Shown: positions 42,936 through 52,774, counted from the stretch's first letter. The stretch is DNA of 64,000 nt from Actinomycetes bacterium (GCA_021841935.1 JAKCDL010000006.1:21736-85735); one strand, 5' to 3'. The notes: generated by a model not told the origin, from the sequence alone. Numbers and translations are program-made.

Positions 42936-44104
42936 CAGTTTGCAACTTTCAAGATGACGACGGACTCGCAACTCATTGCTGGACCGCCATTTGAGGTGAC
43001 CAGTCCAACTTCAAAGTCGCCACCACTTGCCTTTTTGCTCTTAGTCGCTAGCCTCTCAACGACCTCAATAAGGTTTACCATTCCGCCAGCGTCTCCTATC
43101 TGACCACAACTCAATTGCCCTCCACTTGTATTTACGGGATACCTTCCTGACCGTGTCAAATTGGTCTCTAAGACCCACGGTCCAACTTCACCCTTGGGGA
43201 CGACTCCAAGATCTTCTAGGGCTATCATCACGGCAATCGGATAGCAGTCGTAGATGCCGAAGATATCAACCTCACCAATAGAAACCTTGGCCATTTCAAG
43301 CGCATTTTTACCAGCAAGAGCTATCCCACTTACAAGTCCATTTCTTAGCAGTTGAGCATTTGCTAGTGTGAAGCCGCTCTGATGGTACCCAAATCCTTCA
43401 ATTGAAATGGGTACGCCAGTGGCAATCTCGTCAGCATTAGCTACGTCGGTAACGAGTAGTGAAGAGGCTCCGCTTGCCGTTGCTACACATTCCAGAAGGT
43501 GGAGTGGTGAAGAGACGATTCGCGATGAGGTGACGTCGTCGATTTTGATAGGATCCCGGAAAAGGGCCCGCTCGTTCGTGAGGGCGCTTACTCGTTGATC
43601 GACTACAACCTTCGCGCGCATCTCATCTGTGGTTCCGTACAACTTGCGATGAAGTTCGGCGATCATGGCGTAGTCGCTATTTGCCATGTGGCTACCGTAT
43701 GGCAATTCGAATTCATCGAGAATTGAAATTGGCGAAGGTCTTCTTTGGCTTTGGCGACGCATCTCTTGATAGGTAAGGTCGCCTCCAACGATCAAGATCC
43801 GTGTTGCCAGCTTTGACTCGATCGCCATCTTGGCGTGCCAAAGGGCAGAAGCGGGCGACGCTCCGTAGTTGGTGATGTCGACGCTGTACGTTGGATGAAT
43901 ACCTAGAACTTCAGCAATTGTAACGTTGAAGGCTGGACCTGCAAAGTTGGACTGAATTGTTATGATCCCGTCGATGGCAGATGGCGACAAATTCGCCTTG
44001 GCTAAGGTTCGAAGTAGGCTCGCTAGGACCATCTCGAAAAATGGTGGGGCGCTGCCTCTTTCGAATCTAGATAGATCCCAGCTCATAATTGCTGCCCTTG
44101 CCAT
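42935..44104 (-). CDS. Thiolase-like lipid-transfer protein (SCP-x / Ltp family)
   Basis: This 389-aa thiolase-fold protein lacks the N-terminal catalytic Cys: the CxS region reads NYGASPAS. The C-terminal region has NTSGGQLSCGQIGDAGG and SNGGPAMSCES. Such enzymes pair with DUF35 proteins; in steroid degradation the Ltp2/ChsH2 pair works as a retro-aldolase. A similar carbon-carbon cleavage of an acyl-CoA is possible here but not proven. Its promoter faces a divergent CDF gene. Confidence 0.85.
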   Translation of the reverse strand: MARAAIMSWDLSRFERGSAPPFFEMVLASLLRTLAKANLSPSAIDGIITIQSNFAGPAFNVTIAEVLGIHPTYSVDITNYGASPASALWHAKMAIESKLATRILIVGGDLTYQEMRRQSQRRPSPISILDEFELPYGSHMANSDYAMIAELHRKLYGTTDEMRAKVVVDQRVSALTNERALFRDPIKIDDVTSSRIVSSPLHLLECVATASGASSLLVTDVANADEIATGVPISIEGFGYHQSGFTLANAQLLRNGLVSGIALAGKNALEMAKVSIGEVDIFGIYDCYPIAVMIALEDLGVVPKGEVGPWVLETNLTRSGRYPVNTSGGQLSCGQIGDAGGMVNLIEVVERLATKSKKASGGDFEVGLVTSNGGPAMSCESVVILKVAN

Positions 44105-44289
44105 TCGACCACCGATACTTTAAAGCCTGAATAGATAGTAGAAAATCAAAGCGAAGATATCTCATCGAAGTCGATCTTGTGGAAAGATCTTTCGCGCACC
44201 GATAGAAGCAAATTTCGCTTTGAGTACCGTGGCTGTTAGTTATCAGATTTTTAGATCGCACATCTAGGTGTGCTACTAGCATCGATCGG

Positions 44290-45201
44290 GTGGAGGAGTC
44301 GTCTCGTAGTACCGTCGTAGTTGCAAGTCTGACAAACCTAGCGATCCTCATCGTAAAGGTGATAGCTGCCGTTATAACTGGTTCGGCCTCTCTATTTTCA
44401 GAGAGCGCACACTCGGCGGTTGACTTTGCTAATCAGGGGTTTCTCTTTTTTGGCCTCAAAAGATCGAAGAGAGGCCGTGACTATGAACACCCCTTTGGTT
44501 ACGGCCCCGAGCGCTACCTCTCCTCGTATACGGTCGCAGTCACGCTCTTTTTCCTTGGCTCGCTCCTCTCGATTCGCGAGGGCATCATAAAGTTATCCTC
44601 CTCGTCAAGGATTGAATCTCCGACTGTGGCACTAGCTGTACTTGTGCTTAGCTTCTTATTGGAGGCAAATTCGTATCGAAAGGCATCGAAGGAGGCAAAG
44701 AAAGAGAGGGGTGCCGGTCAGTCGATATTTAAGTTCGCAAAAGAGACCAAAAATAGCGAAGTCTTTCTAATCATGTTTGAAGATCTCGGTGCTTTGGTGG
44801 GTATTATGATCGCTCTTTTGGCGCTATTGGCCTCGATTGTGACCAAGAACGAGTTCTTTGACGCTCTAGGATCGATCTTCATCGGAGTTGTTCTCTCGTT
44901 TATTTCCTTTTTCATCTACAGAGAGTCAAAGAGCTTGATTGTGGGGGAGGGGGTAAGCAAGGGTGACCTTTCAAAGATCGAAAAAGCCCTATTGGAAGGT
45001 GGACTTCCTAAGAGAATCATCTATATTAGGTCGATGCACTTGAGCCCCGACGATGTTCTTCTTACTCTGAAGGTTGCTTATGATCCATTTGCCACGATGG
45101 CTCAGGTGGCAGTCGATATCGACGAAGCTGAGGCACGAATCAGAGGTGCGCTGCCGATTGTGGGTCAGATCTTCTTTGAACCCGACGTCTACCACGACTA
45201 G
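44290..45201 (+). CDS. Cation diffusion facilitator, SLC30A9/ZnT9-like branch
   Basis: This 303-aa protein has six membrane helices and a cytosolic tail. TM2 carries H41-x3-D45 (ESAHSAVDF) and TM5 reads FEDLGALVG, the Glu/Asp variant of the second metal-binding half-site typical of the ZnT9-like branch. YEHPFGYGPERY (71-82) is a further signature. It starts with GTG. It belongs to a different subgroup from the CDF at 12078, so the two probably handle different metals or conditions. Confidence 0.87.
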   Translation: MEESSRSTVVVASLTNLAILIVKVIAAVITGSASLFSESAHSAVDFANQGFLFFGLKRSKRGRDYEHPFGYGPERYLSSYTVAVTLFFLGSLLSIREGIIKLSSSSRIESPTVALAVLVLSFLLEANSYRKASKEAKKERGAGQSIFKFAKETKNSEVFLIMFEDLGALVGIMIALLALLASIVTKNEFFDALGSIFIGVVLSFISFFIYRESKSLIVGEGVSKGDLSKIEKALLEGGLPKRIIYIRSMHLSPDDVLLTLKVAYDPFATMAQVAVDIDEAEARIRGALPIVGQIFFEPDVYHD

Positions 45202-45213
45202 GCCATCGCTAAC

Positions 45214-45852
45214 TTAGCCTTTTTCCTCTCCCTCTCCTTGCTCTTTGGCCTCTCGATTTAACTTTTCGATTCCAGCGGCTAGGGGCTTTGCTATCTCTTC
45301 GACTATTTCGCGAGCTACAGCAATGTTGACCGGTATCGCATTGACAAAGACGTTATGGATCAGAAGCGACGAGGAGACGTTGGCGACTCTTATCAAGTCA
45401 GGTGTATCTAAGCCATCTCCAACGTAGTTTTCCACCATTATTCGTCGAAAGTACTCTCGTCGAGGTTCGGCTATTGCTCGATCAAATATCTCAGAGAATC
45501 GTTTGGAGCGTCGCGATTCGATCAGCAGATTGTAGGCAATGTGGCCTAAATCTGTGTTGAAGAAGGCAACAACTTCTTCAAGTGCTAGTTGCAGCAGCGC
45601 AAAGGGTTCACCAATTGGAGTTGGTCTAACTATTGGTGGAAAATAGAAGTCGATCGTATCTAGGAGTAGCTCTTCACGATCCATCCATCTGCGATAGATC
45701 GATGCCTTTGACGTTGCAGATGCGTGAGCCACACCTTCGATAGAGAATTGGCCACAACCCTTCTCCATCAATTCGGAGAATGCAGCCGCGTAGATCTCAC
45801 GTTCGAGTTCCGCGCCTCGGCGGCGCCCCTTTGTCGTCTCCGTTGATGTCAT
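45214..45852 (-). CDS. TetR-family regulator, divergent to an MFS exporter
   Basis: This 212-aa regulator has the helix-turn-helix at about 18-62 (FSIEGVAHASATSKASIYRRWMDREELL). The start at 45852 has AAAGGT upstream and is preferred over 45870. The shared 112-bp promoter region with the MFS exporter makes it the likely repressor of that exporter, with the exported drug as inducer. Confidence 0.88.
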   Translation of the reverse strand: MTSTETTKGRRRGAELEREIYAAAFSELMEKGCGQFSIEGVAHASATSKASIYRRWMDREELLLDTIDFYFPPIVRPTPIGEPFALLQLALEEVVAFFNTDLGHIAYNLLIESRRSKRFSEIFDRAIAEPRREYFRRIMVENYVGDGLDTPDLIRVANVSSSLLIHNVFVNAIPVNIAVAREIVEEIAKPLAAGIEKLNREAKEQGEGEEKG

Positions 45853-45964
45853 TATTCGACCTTTTGGCAAATTCTTGGAATAAGATACGCCTACGTTCCT
45901 TATATTATAGAGTAAGAAGTTATGGGCGTGTCTTGAAGGTAAAGAGAAGGTTTGGTTTTCGTAA

Positions 45965-47437
45965 ATGAGTGATGACGTAAAGAATAAGGGTAAGTCAAAG
46001 TTAGCTCTGGCGGTTATCGCCAGTGCTCAGTTGATGATAGTTCTAGATATAACGATCGTGAATGTCGCGTTGCCTTCGATTCAGAGGGCGCTTTCATTTT
46101 CAACATCCTCTCTAGCGTGGGTAGTGGATGCGTACACACTCGTCTTTGGAGGTCTACTACTTCTTGGTGGACGATCTGGAGATATCTTTGGCCGTAGAAG
46201 GATGTTCACGGTTGGCGTCCTGCTATTTGCAGGTGCCTCCCTATTGGGTGGCCTTGCCACCTCGTCTGGGCTCTTGATCGCGGCACGAGCACTTCAAGGT
46301 ATTGGCGGAGCAATTGCTTCCCCGACTGCTTTGGCTCTGGTGGCGTCAAACTTTGAAGATCCTAAAGAGAGGACCGAAGCCCTTACCATCTTTGCCGCAG
46401 TCTCTGCCGCAGGGGCCTCTCTCGGATTGATCCTAGGAGCTCTTTTGACTCAATATCTATCGTGGAGATGGGTCTTCTTCGTCAATACTCCGATTGCCCT
46501 AATTCTTTCAGTGTCGGCAGGCAAGATGTTGAAAGAGTCCGAGAAGCAAAAGGTTCCAAGTGATCTCCTCGGTGCATTCACGTCAGTACTTGGAGTTGCC
46601 TCTCTCGTCTATGGCTTTATCCATGCTGCATCATCGGGATGGACTAACACCCTTACTGTAACCTCCTTTGTTATAGCTTTAGTCTCGCTAGTCGGATTTG
46701 TCCTACGTGAGCGAAGTGCTAAGAGGCCACTCCTTGAGCTATTTGTCTTTGAGAATCGAAATCGGACAGGGTCGTACCTCGTTATGTTCTTGGTCTCTGC
46801 GGCGCTCTTTTCTCTGTGGTTCTTCCTCACACAGTTCTTGCAGGATATCTTGGGTTACTCACCGCTAAAGACCGGCTTTGCCTTTTTGCCAATGACACTC
46901 ACCGTCATGGTGATCGCTCGAAATGGTGCATGGTTTATGAAGAAGTTCGGACCACTTCCAATGATGATCTATGGCCCTGCTGCCTCGGCCCTTGCACTCT
47001 TAATCTTCTCTAACCTAACTAGCCACAGCAGCTATATCAAGGTAATCCTTCCCACTCTATTGTTGAATGCGACTGGACTAGGAATGACCTTCTCGAGCGT
47101 CTTCCCAACTGCAATGACTGGGATTGATCCCCGTCGGGCGGGAATTGGTTCGGCGATGGTCTCTGTCTCTCAGCAGGTTGGAGGATCCCTTGGCATCTCC
47201 GTCCTTGCTACCGTGGCAGCAGCTGGCGTTGCTACGAAGGCACAAACACTTGTGTCCTCGGGTGTTAAGTCCCAGATTGCAATCCGCGCGGCCTCAGAGA
47301 TAGCGGGGTGGACCAATGGCTTTAGGGCTGCGTCGATAATGGCAATTGTAGGTGCGCTAGTTGCGCTGGTTGCTATCCGAAGGCAAAAGATAGCTCAATC
47401 AAATCCCGGTGCAGTGACCATAGCGATCGAAGGATAA
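45965..47437 (+). CDS. MFS multidrug exporter, DHA2 (14-helix, EmrB/QacA-like) family
   Basis: This 490-aa membrane protein shows the DHA2 signature in TM1 (LDITIVNVALPSIQ), the motif A-type loop GGRSGDIFGRRRMF and TM5 motif C-like SLGLILGALL. It exports hydrophobic drugs with protons. It is divergent from a TetR gene and followed by a strong terminator. Confidence 0.92.
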   Translation: MSDDVKNKGKSKLALAVIASAQLMIVLDITIVNVALPSIQRALSFSTSSLAWVVDAYTLVFGGLLLLGGRSGDIFGRRRMFTVGVLLFAGASLLGGLATSSGLLIAARALQGIGGAIASPTALALVASNFEDPKERTEALTIFAAVSAAGASLGLILGALLTQYLSWRWVFFVNTPIALILSVSAGKMLKESEKQKVPSDLLGAFTSVLGVASLVYGFIHAASSGWTNTLTVTSFVIALVSLVGFVLRERSAKRPLLELFVFENRNRTGSYLVMFLVSAALFSLWFFLTQFLQDILGYSPLKTGFAFLPMTLTVMVIARNGAWFMKKFGPLPMMIYGPAASALALLIFSNLTSHSSYIKVILPTLLLNATGLGMTFSSVFPTAMTGIDPRRAGIGSAMVSVSQQVGGSLGISVLATVAAAGVATKAQTLVSSGVKSQIAIRAASEIAGWTNGFRAASIMAIVGALVALVAIRRQKIAQSNPGAVTIAIEG

Positions 47438-47468
47438 TTACTGCCGATCTTGACATTGCTGTAAAGTT

Positions 47469-47509
47469 GAACCTCTACCGTATCGATATACAGGTAGAGG
47501 TTCTTTTTT
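47469..47509 (+). terminator. Intrinsic terminator between MFS gene and HDOD gene
   Basis: Arms 47469-47479 and 47493-47503 pair perfectly over 11 bp with a 13-nt loop, followed by CTTTTTT (47503-47509). The AAGGAG ribosome binding site of the next gene begins directly after the T-tract. Confidence 0.85.
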
Positions 47510-47521
47510 AAGGAGTTTGCC

Positions 47522-48331
47522 ATGGCCGTTGCGCAGTTAGATTCCTTTATGTCCGTAGTTGACCTCGCCGCCGCAAAGCACGCTGGCGCGAAGAAACTCC
47601 TTTCGTGTCTAGAAGGTGCGGACTTAGATCGACGAGCGGTATCGATGGCGATTACCTCAGATGATATCTTCGCACGATCTGTCCTACGACTAGCTAATTC
47701 TCCTTACTATCGAAGGAATAATGAGGTAACCTCGGTCGACTACGCCGTAGCGTTAATTGGCGAATGGACGATCAGATCCTTCGCCCTGCTCGATATCTTT
47801 AGAGAGTTCGACGTCCTCTCTCAAGGAGCCTGGATCCACAGCACTGTAGTTGCTATTAGTGCATTTCACATAGCAGAGTCGCGCGGAGCCGATCCTGCGC
47901 TTGCTTATGCAACCGGGTTGATCCACGACATTGGTGCCTTCGTGCTGCGTTCGAATGATCCTACCACATACGCTGACGTGGAAAAGATCTTTGCTGGAGG
48001 CCTAACCTCCGAGAGTCAAAGAGCCTACCTCGAGGCTGAGAGGCAGAACTACGGTATAGACCACGAAGAGTTAGGTTCAGCGATCCTTGCACACTTTAAG
48101 TTTCCCGATGAGATGGTCGCGGCTGTCAGGGGGCACCATCTGATAGAAGAGGCGATACATCCCATCACAAGGTCGATGATCGACGGTGAGCGCATAGTTC
48201 ATCTCTCACAATTACCATTTGAAAGATGGAGTGAAGAGCAACTTTTCCCTCTCCAGTACTCAGTCTCTGACACTGTAGGTGCGGTGAAGTTCATGACTGA
48301 AGAGGCTGCACTACTCCTAAGTGACGATTGA
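47522..48331 (+). CDS. HDOD-domain signalling protein
   Basis: This 269-aa protein is essentially one HDOD domain, a relative of HD hydrolases that usually lacks full catalytic residues. Visible parts are LLSCLEG, ITSDDIFARSVLRLANS (about 43-60), GLIHDIGAF (about 136-144) and HEELGSAILAHFKFP. HDOD proteins take part in c-di-GMP-linked and stress signalling, often through protein contacts. The start is fixed by AAGGAG (47510-47515). There is no room for a promoter between the terminator and the gene. Confidence 0.85.
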   Translation: MAVAQLDSFMSVVDLAAAKHAGAKKLLSCLEGADLDRRAVSMAITSDDIFARSVLRLANSPYYRRNNEVTSVDYAVALIGEWTIRSFALLDIFREFDVLSQGAWIHSTVVAISAFHIAESRGADPALAYATGLIHDIGAFVLRSNDPTTYADVEKIFAGGLTSESQRAYLEAERQNYGIDHEELGSAILAHFKFPDEMVAAVRGHHLIEEAIHPITRSMIDGERIVHLSQLPFERWSEEQLFPLQYSVSDTVGAVKFMTEEAALLLSDD

Positions 48332-48705
48332 GTCCTAGGGCAACCAACTATGTGCAAAGGGCATCTTCGCGAGTGCGAGCATTAATCCCAATGGTCAGAT
48401 ACTCTGCGAAAGACCTTCGAGTTGTGGGTAATTCCCGGCGGCGTGTAAATGTATGTTTTTGACGGTGCCAGGTGCGTGTAGGAGGTCTTTTGACATTAGT
48501 TATCTCATATTTGGAAATACCCACAACCTCTAGGTTGTTTTAGATGTAGAAGGGCGTCGTTCTGGTATTGTTCAAGGACGGCAACCAGCTCTGGGTTCTT
48601 ATGAACTTTTATTCAATCGCCGTTACCAAAGTCTTATCAACAAATTTCAATCCCGTAAATTGCGAGTAAAGAGTCTCGATATAAAAGCGTTCTAACTTTT
48701 GTATC
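48332..48705. other. 374-bp intergenic region upstream of the iron-transport operon
   Basis: No gene was recognised. A short palindrome (CAACCTCTAGGTTG near 48528-48541) is followed by GTTTTA. The last 100 bp should hold the promoter of the binding-protein gene, but no consensus elements stand out. Confidence 0.35.
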
Positions 48706-49779
48706 ATGTTACGTGCTAATCGAAAAATAAACCTTAAGTCGCGTTCGACGACGACATCGATCGGGGTCGCAGCCGCTACGGTGCTATTGGCAGCTTGTGG
48801 ATCTGCATCTGCATCCACGACTTCATCATCGTCATCGAGCTCCTCAAGTACCCCTCTTTATCTTTGGTCTTCGGAGGGCTATGACTCCTCAACTTGTACA
48901 GCCTTTCAAAAGGCAACGGGAATCGTTTGCAAGCTCTCCGATAATTCAACTGGCCCAACCTTGGCTAAGATTCAAGCAACTAAGAATAACCCAACTTGGG
49001 GTGTTGCCTGGACTGACGGAAACGCAGCTTACGCCGAGTTAGACCAGCAGGGAATGTTGCTCAAGAACTTCCAACCCAATACCGGTACTCTAAATGCCCT
49101 TGGTCAAAAGTTGGTACCAGCCGACCATAGCTACATCATCACCGGTGTTACTACAACCGGAGCCTTCGTCTATAACTCAGCAAAAGTGTCGAACCCACCG
49201 ACTAGCTGGCAAGATCTTCTCCAGCCCCAGTGGAAGGGTAAGTTCGGAATGAATAACCCTTCTATCGATGGTCCAAGTTACCCAATTCTCGCGGGCCTCT
49301 TCGACTCTCTCGGTGGAGTTTCGCAGGGCGAAGCATTCATGAGCCAACTAAAGGCTAATGGCCTTTATGTCTCGCAAAACTCGGCAATGGACGATATGAC
49401 CGCGGGAAAGATCGAGATTGCGATCGGTCAGAATACGTCGGGTATTGGTCGAGCTCAGTCGAACCCAAACATCAAGATCATCTACCCAAATCCATCTCCA
49501 GCCCTTCCAAGCGTCCTAGCTATCGATGGAAAGGCATCAGCCGCTGAGATCAAAGATGCAAAGGCATTTGCTAACTTCATCTACAGCCCAGCTGGACAAA
49601 AGGCTATGCTCGCAGGAGATCCTACCGGCGACTCGCAATTTTTCCCAGTAGTAAATGGCACCGTAGCTGAGAAGCAGGTTCCACCGGAGTCTTCGATCAA
49701 CTTCTACTTCTACGATCCTTATAAGTGGGGATCATTGGAGTCATCAATCAATACTTGGTTCTCAACTAACATTGCTTAG
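48706..49779 (+). CDS. Ferric-iron-type ABC transporter substrate-binding lipoprotein
   Basis: This 357-aa protein has a lipobox (LLAAC, Cys31) and a Ser-rich linker, then a type II periplasmic-binding fold. GVTTTGAFVYNSAKV, PTSWQDLLQPQWKGKFGM and SPAGQKAMLAG are typical of the FbpA/AfuA group. Fe(III) is the expected ligand, but thiamine or phosphonate binders look similar. The permease gene overlaps its end by 8 nt. Confidence 0.88.
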   Translation: MLRANRKINLKSRSTTTSIGVAAATVLLAACGSASASTTSSSSSSSSSTPLYLWSSEGYDSSTCTAFQKATGIVCKLSDNSTGPTLAKIQATKNNPTWGVAWTDGNAAYAELDQQGMLLKNFQPNTGTLNALGQKLVPADHSYIITGVTTTGAFVYNSAKVSNPPTSWQDLLQPQWKGKFGMNNPSIDGPSYPILAGLFDSLGGVSQGEAFMSQLKANGLYVSQNSAMDDMTAGKIEIAIGQNTSGIGRAQSNPNIKIIYPNPSPALPSVLAIDGKASAAEIKDAKAFANFIYSPAGQKAMLAGDPTGDSQFFPVVNGTVAEKQVPPESSINFYFYDPYKWGSLESSINTWFSTNIA

Positions 49780-51574
49780 TTCTCCCCCCGTTCAATCACG
49801 AAAGGTTGAAGATGGTGAAGGCGACTTGGATCGGGCCAATCCGATCCAAGTCGCTAGCAGGGGGCTCCTTGAGACAGCTTCACTTAGGCTAGGGCGACCA
49901 CTTCTGTGGGTCGTCCTAGCGGTCGTCTCAGTGATACCAACCATCGCCTTTCTCCTACTTGCCTTTTCGCCGCGAATATTTGCGCAAGGAAACTCATGGT
50001 TTACGCTCTCTGCCTTCGGTAGAGCACTTAGCGGTAACGAACTTATCGGCATGCGTAACAGCCTCGGCATCTCAACTGCCGCCGCCTTCTTCGCTGTAGT
50101 CATATCGTCGATTTTGGCCCTGATAGTACAAAGGGCGAATCTAAGAGAGTCAAGGCTTATCCCTGGCCTTCTTTGGGTAGTTCTTCTTGTTCCGACCTAC
50201 GTGACTTCAGTTGGGTGGAACGAGGTAGTGGCCCCTGGGAGTATCTTTTCCCAGTTGGGACTAGTAAATGGTGCCGTTCGAAATTTGCTCCTTGGTACCG
50301 GCGGAATCGTGATGATTCTCACATTCACCGGTGTCCCATTTGCATACTTCGCAATTTCCCCCGCAATTAGGGGTCTCGGTCGGCGCTTTGAGGAGGCCTC
50401 AAGGATCCACGGCGGTTCAATTCCTAGGACAATTCGAATTGTAACGCCTATTTTGCTACCTGCGATCTTTGCTGGAGCAACCATCGTCTTTGCCGAGTCT
50501 CTTGGTGACTTTGGTGTCGCATCTACCATTGCGGCAAATGCCAACATCCCAGTAGCAACCACGAATATCATGTCGGCGATCGCCACCTTCCCTACTGACT
50601 TCCCTATGGCAGCAGGTACTAGCTGGCTACTTGTCTTGACGTTGGGTATTGTGCTCAGCCTTCAGAATCGTCTCACCCGCTCGCGCAGCTATGGTGTTCT
50701 TTCAGGAAGAACCTCATTTTCGCCGGTCTATAACCTATCTCTTCGGGGCAAGGTTGCGGTTCGAATCTTCTTATATGCCTTTGCACTAGCTGCCCTAGGG
50801 GTGCCGATATTCGGCGCGCTGATATCGACGCTCTTTAAACCGTATCAAAGCCCTTCGCTATCGTCACTTACATTGAGTGCGTATACGACGCTATTTAAGA
50901 CCCAGTCGATCGGTGGGCCAATAGTTACATCTCTCACAATGGCGACGATCACCGCGACTATCACCATCGTTTTGGGCATAGCTATCGCTAAGGTCCTTAC
51001 CTCTCCACGCCCTGGTTTGAGCGGGAAGCTCACGGACTTGATACTTGTAACATCTGTCGCTCTTCCTGGCTTGGTATTAGCGGCGGGCTTTATCTTTGTC
51101 TTTAACCTTCCTTTGACGATTTCGATGGGCATAAATATCTACGGAACGATGATTCTTTTAGGGATTGGTTACGTTGCCATCTCGCTTCCTTCGAATGCAA
51201 AAGTTATGGTGGGACCGATATCTCAACTAGACGGTTCACTGATGAGAGCGGGGCGGATCCATGGGGCATCGATGCAGAAGGCATTTCGAAGGTGCGTCCT
51301 TCCCCTCCTTGCTAAGAGCATCGTCTGGGCCTGGTTGCTAACCTTTGCATCTACCTTCGGGGAGTTACCAACGTCCCAGATGCTTGCACCAACCGGAGTT
51401 AGGACTATGGCAACTGCGATCCTCTCATCCTTCCAGGTATCGAATATCTCTGCAGCGACCGCGTTTTCGATCATTCAGATGGCGATAGTCCTCGGAGTGA
51501 TCCTCTTGGTCCAGGGTGGCTTCAAATACTTGGCACCTAAGGGTTGGCAGGCGATTGCGGTGCGAAGAAAGTAA
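49772..51574 (+). CDS. Ferric-iron-type ABC transporter permease (two fused permease modules)
   Basis: This 600-aa membrane protein contains two copies of the six-helix permease core, as is usual for FbpB/AfuB. EAA loops are visible at EEASRIHGGSIPRTIRIV and at RAGRIHGASMQKAFRRC. It starts with TTG inside the end of the preceding gene, which implies translational coupling. The ATPase gene follows. Confidence 0.9.
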   Translation: MLSSPPVQSRKVEDGEGDLDRANPIQVASRGLLETASLRLGRPLLWVVLAVVSVIPTIAFLLLAFSPRIFAQGNSWFTLSAFGRALSGNELIGMRNSLGISTAAAFFAVVISSILALIVQRANLRESRLIPGLLWVVLLVPTYVTSVGWNEVVAPGSIFSQLGLVNGAVRNLLLGTGGIVMILTFTGVPFAYFAISPAIRGLGRRFEEASRIHGGSIPRTIRIVTPILLPAIFAGATIVFAESLGDFGVASTIAANANIPVATTNIMSAIATFPTDFPMAAGTSWLLVLTLGIVLSLQNRLTRSRSYGVLSGRTSFSPVYNLSLRGKVAVRIFLYAFALAALGVPIFGALISTLFKPYQSPSLSSLTLSAYTTLFKTQSIGGPIVTSLTMATITATITIVLGIAIAKVLTSPRPGLSGKLTDLILVTSVALPGLVLAAGFIFVFNLPLTISMGINIYGTMILLGIGYVAISLPSNAKVMVGPISQLDGSLMRAGRIHGASMQKAFRRCVLPLLAKSIVWAWLLTFASTFGELPTSQMLAPTGVRTMATAILSSFQVSNISAATAFSIIQMAIVLGVILLVQGGFKYLAPKGWQAIAVRRK

Positions 51575-51640
51575 GAGTTACTTGCACCTAAATAGGTGCT
51601 TGTATTTATTGGATTTAATAAAAGTCATTGGGGATTTGCG

Positions 51641-52771
51641 TTGACTAAGAGAGTTGAAGTAGCCGCCGTTACAAAGAGTTACGGTGGTAGTGCAGTTTTG
51701 AAGGGGATCGACCTAACCATCGAGGCGGGGGAGTTTGCGGTCCTTCTAGGCCCTTCAGGAAGTGGAAAGTCCACCCTATTGCGCCTCGTTGGGGGCTTAG
51801 AGAAGATCGACTCTGGGGAGATTCGCTTTGATGGCAAGGTAATCGCCTCATCTAAGACCCACACTCCTCCTGATCGAAGAGATCTATCGATGGTCTTTCA
51901 GGATTTTGCCCTTTGGCCACATATGAATGCTCTCGAGAACGTCTCTTTCGCACTTGAGCGTTACGAGAAAGATGCTAAGGTTCGCCGTCGCCTTTCGGCA
52001 GAGATGTTAGAGAGGGTGGGCCTTTCTTCAAAGGCGGATCGATTCCCATCAAATCTTTCAGGCGGCGAGCAGCAGCGCCTCTCACTTGCACGTGCTCTAG
52101 TAGCTCGACCCTCGTTGATACTCTTCGATGAGCCGCTTTCGAGCCTCGATGCTGACCTAAAAGAGCGCCTCAGGATTGAGATCTCGGAGTTGACCAGAGA
52201 GGTTGGATCTGGGGCACTATACATAACACACGATCAAAGCGAGGCCTTTGCTCTCGCAGATAGAGTCGCCCTCTTGAACGATGGGCAACTGATTCAGGTC
52301 GATGCGCCTGAGGTGATCTATAGAAATCCGGCGACACCATTTGTGGCACACTTTACCGGAGTGGCCGGCGAGATGGATGGAGAGATCGTTGGGTGGCGAG
52401 ACGACCAAAGTGTAATGGTCGCCACTAAAGCCGGAACGATACTTGCCAAGGGGTGCGGTGGCCTTGAGAAGCGGTCGAAGCAAGTTCGTTTAATGCTCAG
52501 GGGAAGCGCAGCACGAATCAATAAGAGCACAAGTGGAGCTGACGGAGTAGTAAGTGGTCGAGTAGTCGACGTCGCCTTTAGAGGTAGAGGCTATGACCAT
52601 GTAATTGAGTTGATAGGTGGCACCCGCCTTGTAGGTATCTTCGCCCACGATAGGTGGGACCGCGACGATCAAGTGCAAATCACACTTTCGGCGGATCAGA
52701 CCCTTGCCTTCCCCATTGACAAGGATATCATCGACCTTGATTCCTTAGCTGTGGATGGAGCTGTTGCTTAG
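51641..52771 (+). CDS. Ferric-iron-type ABC transporter ATPase
   Basis: This 376-aa ATPase of the CUT1/FbpC group has Walker A GPSGSGKST (37-45), the Q-loop VFQDFALWPHM, the signature LSGGEQQR, Walker B LILFDEPLSSLD and a C-terminal TOBE-like region. GGGGA at 51630-51634 supports TTG 51641 as the start, instead of a frame from 51596. It is the last gene of the operon. Confidence 0.92.
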   Translation: MTKRVEVAAVTKSYGGSAVLKGIDLTIEAGEFAVLLGPSGSGKSTLLRLVGGLEKIDSGEIRFDGKVIASSKTHTPPDRRDLSMVFQDFALWPHMNALENVSFALERYEKDAKVRRRLSAEMLERVGLSSKADRFPSNLSGGEQQRLSLARALVARPSLILFDEPLSSLDADLKERLRIEISELTREVGSGALYITHDQSEAFALADRVALLNDGQLIQVDAPEVIYRNPATPFVAHFTGVAGEMDGEIVGWRDDQSVMVATKAGTILAKGCGGLEKRSKQVRLMLRGSAARINKSTSGADGVVSGRVVDVAFRGRGYDHVIELIGGTRLVGIFAHDRWDRDDQVQITLSADQTLAFPIDKDIIDLDSLAVDGAVA

Positions 52772-52774
52772 GTG

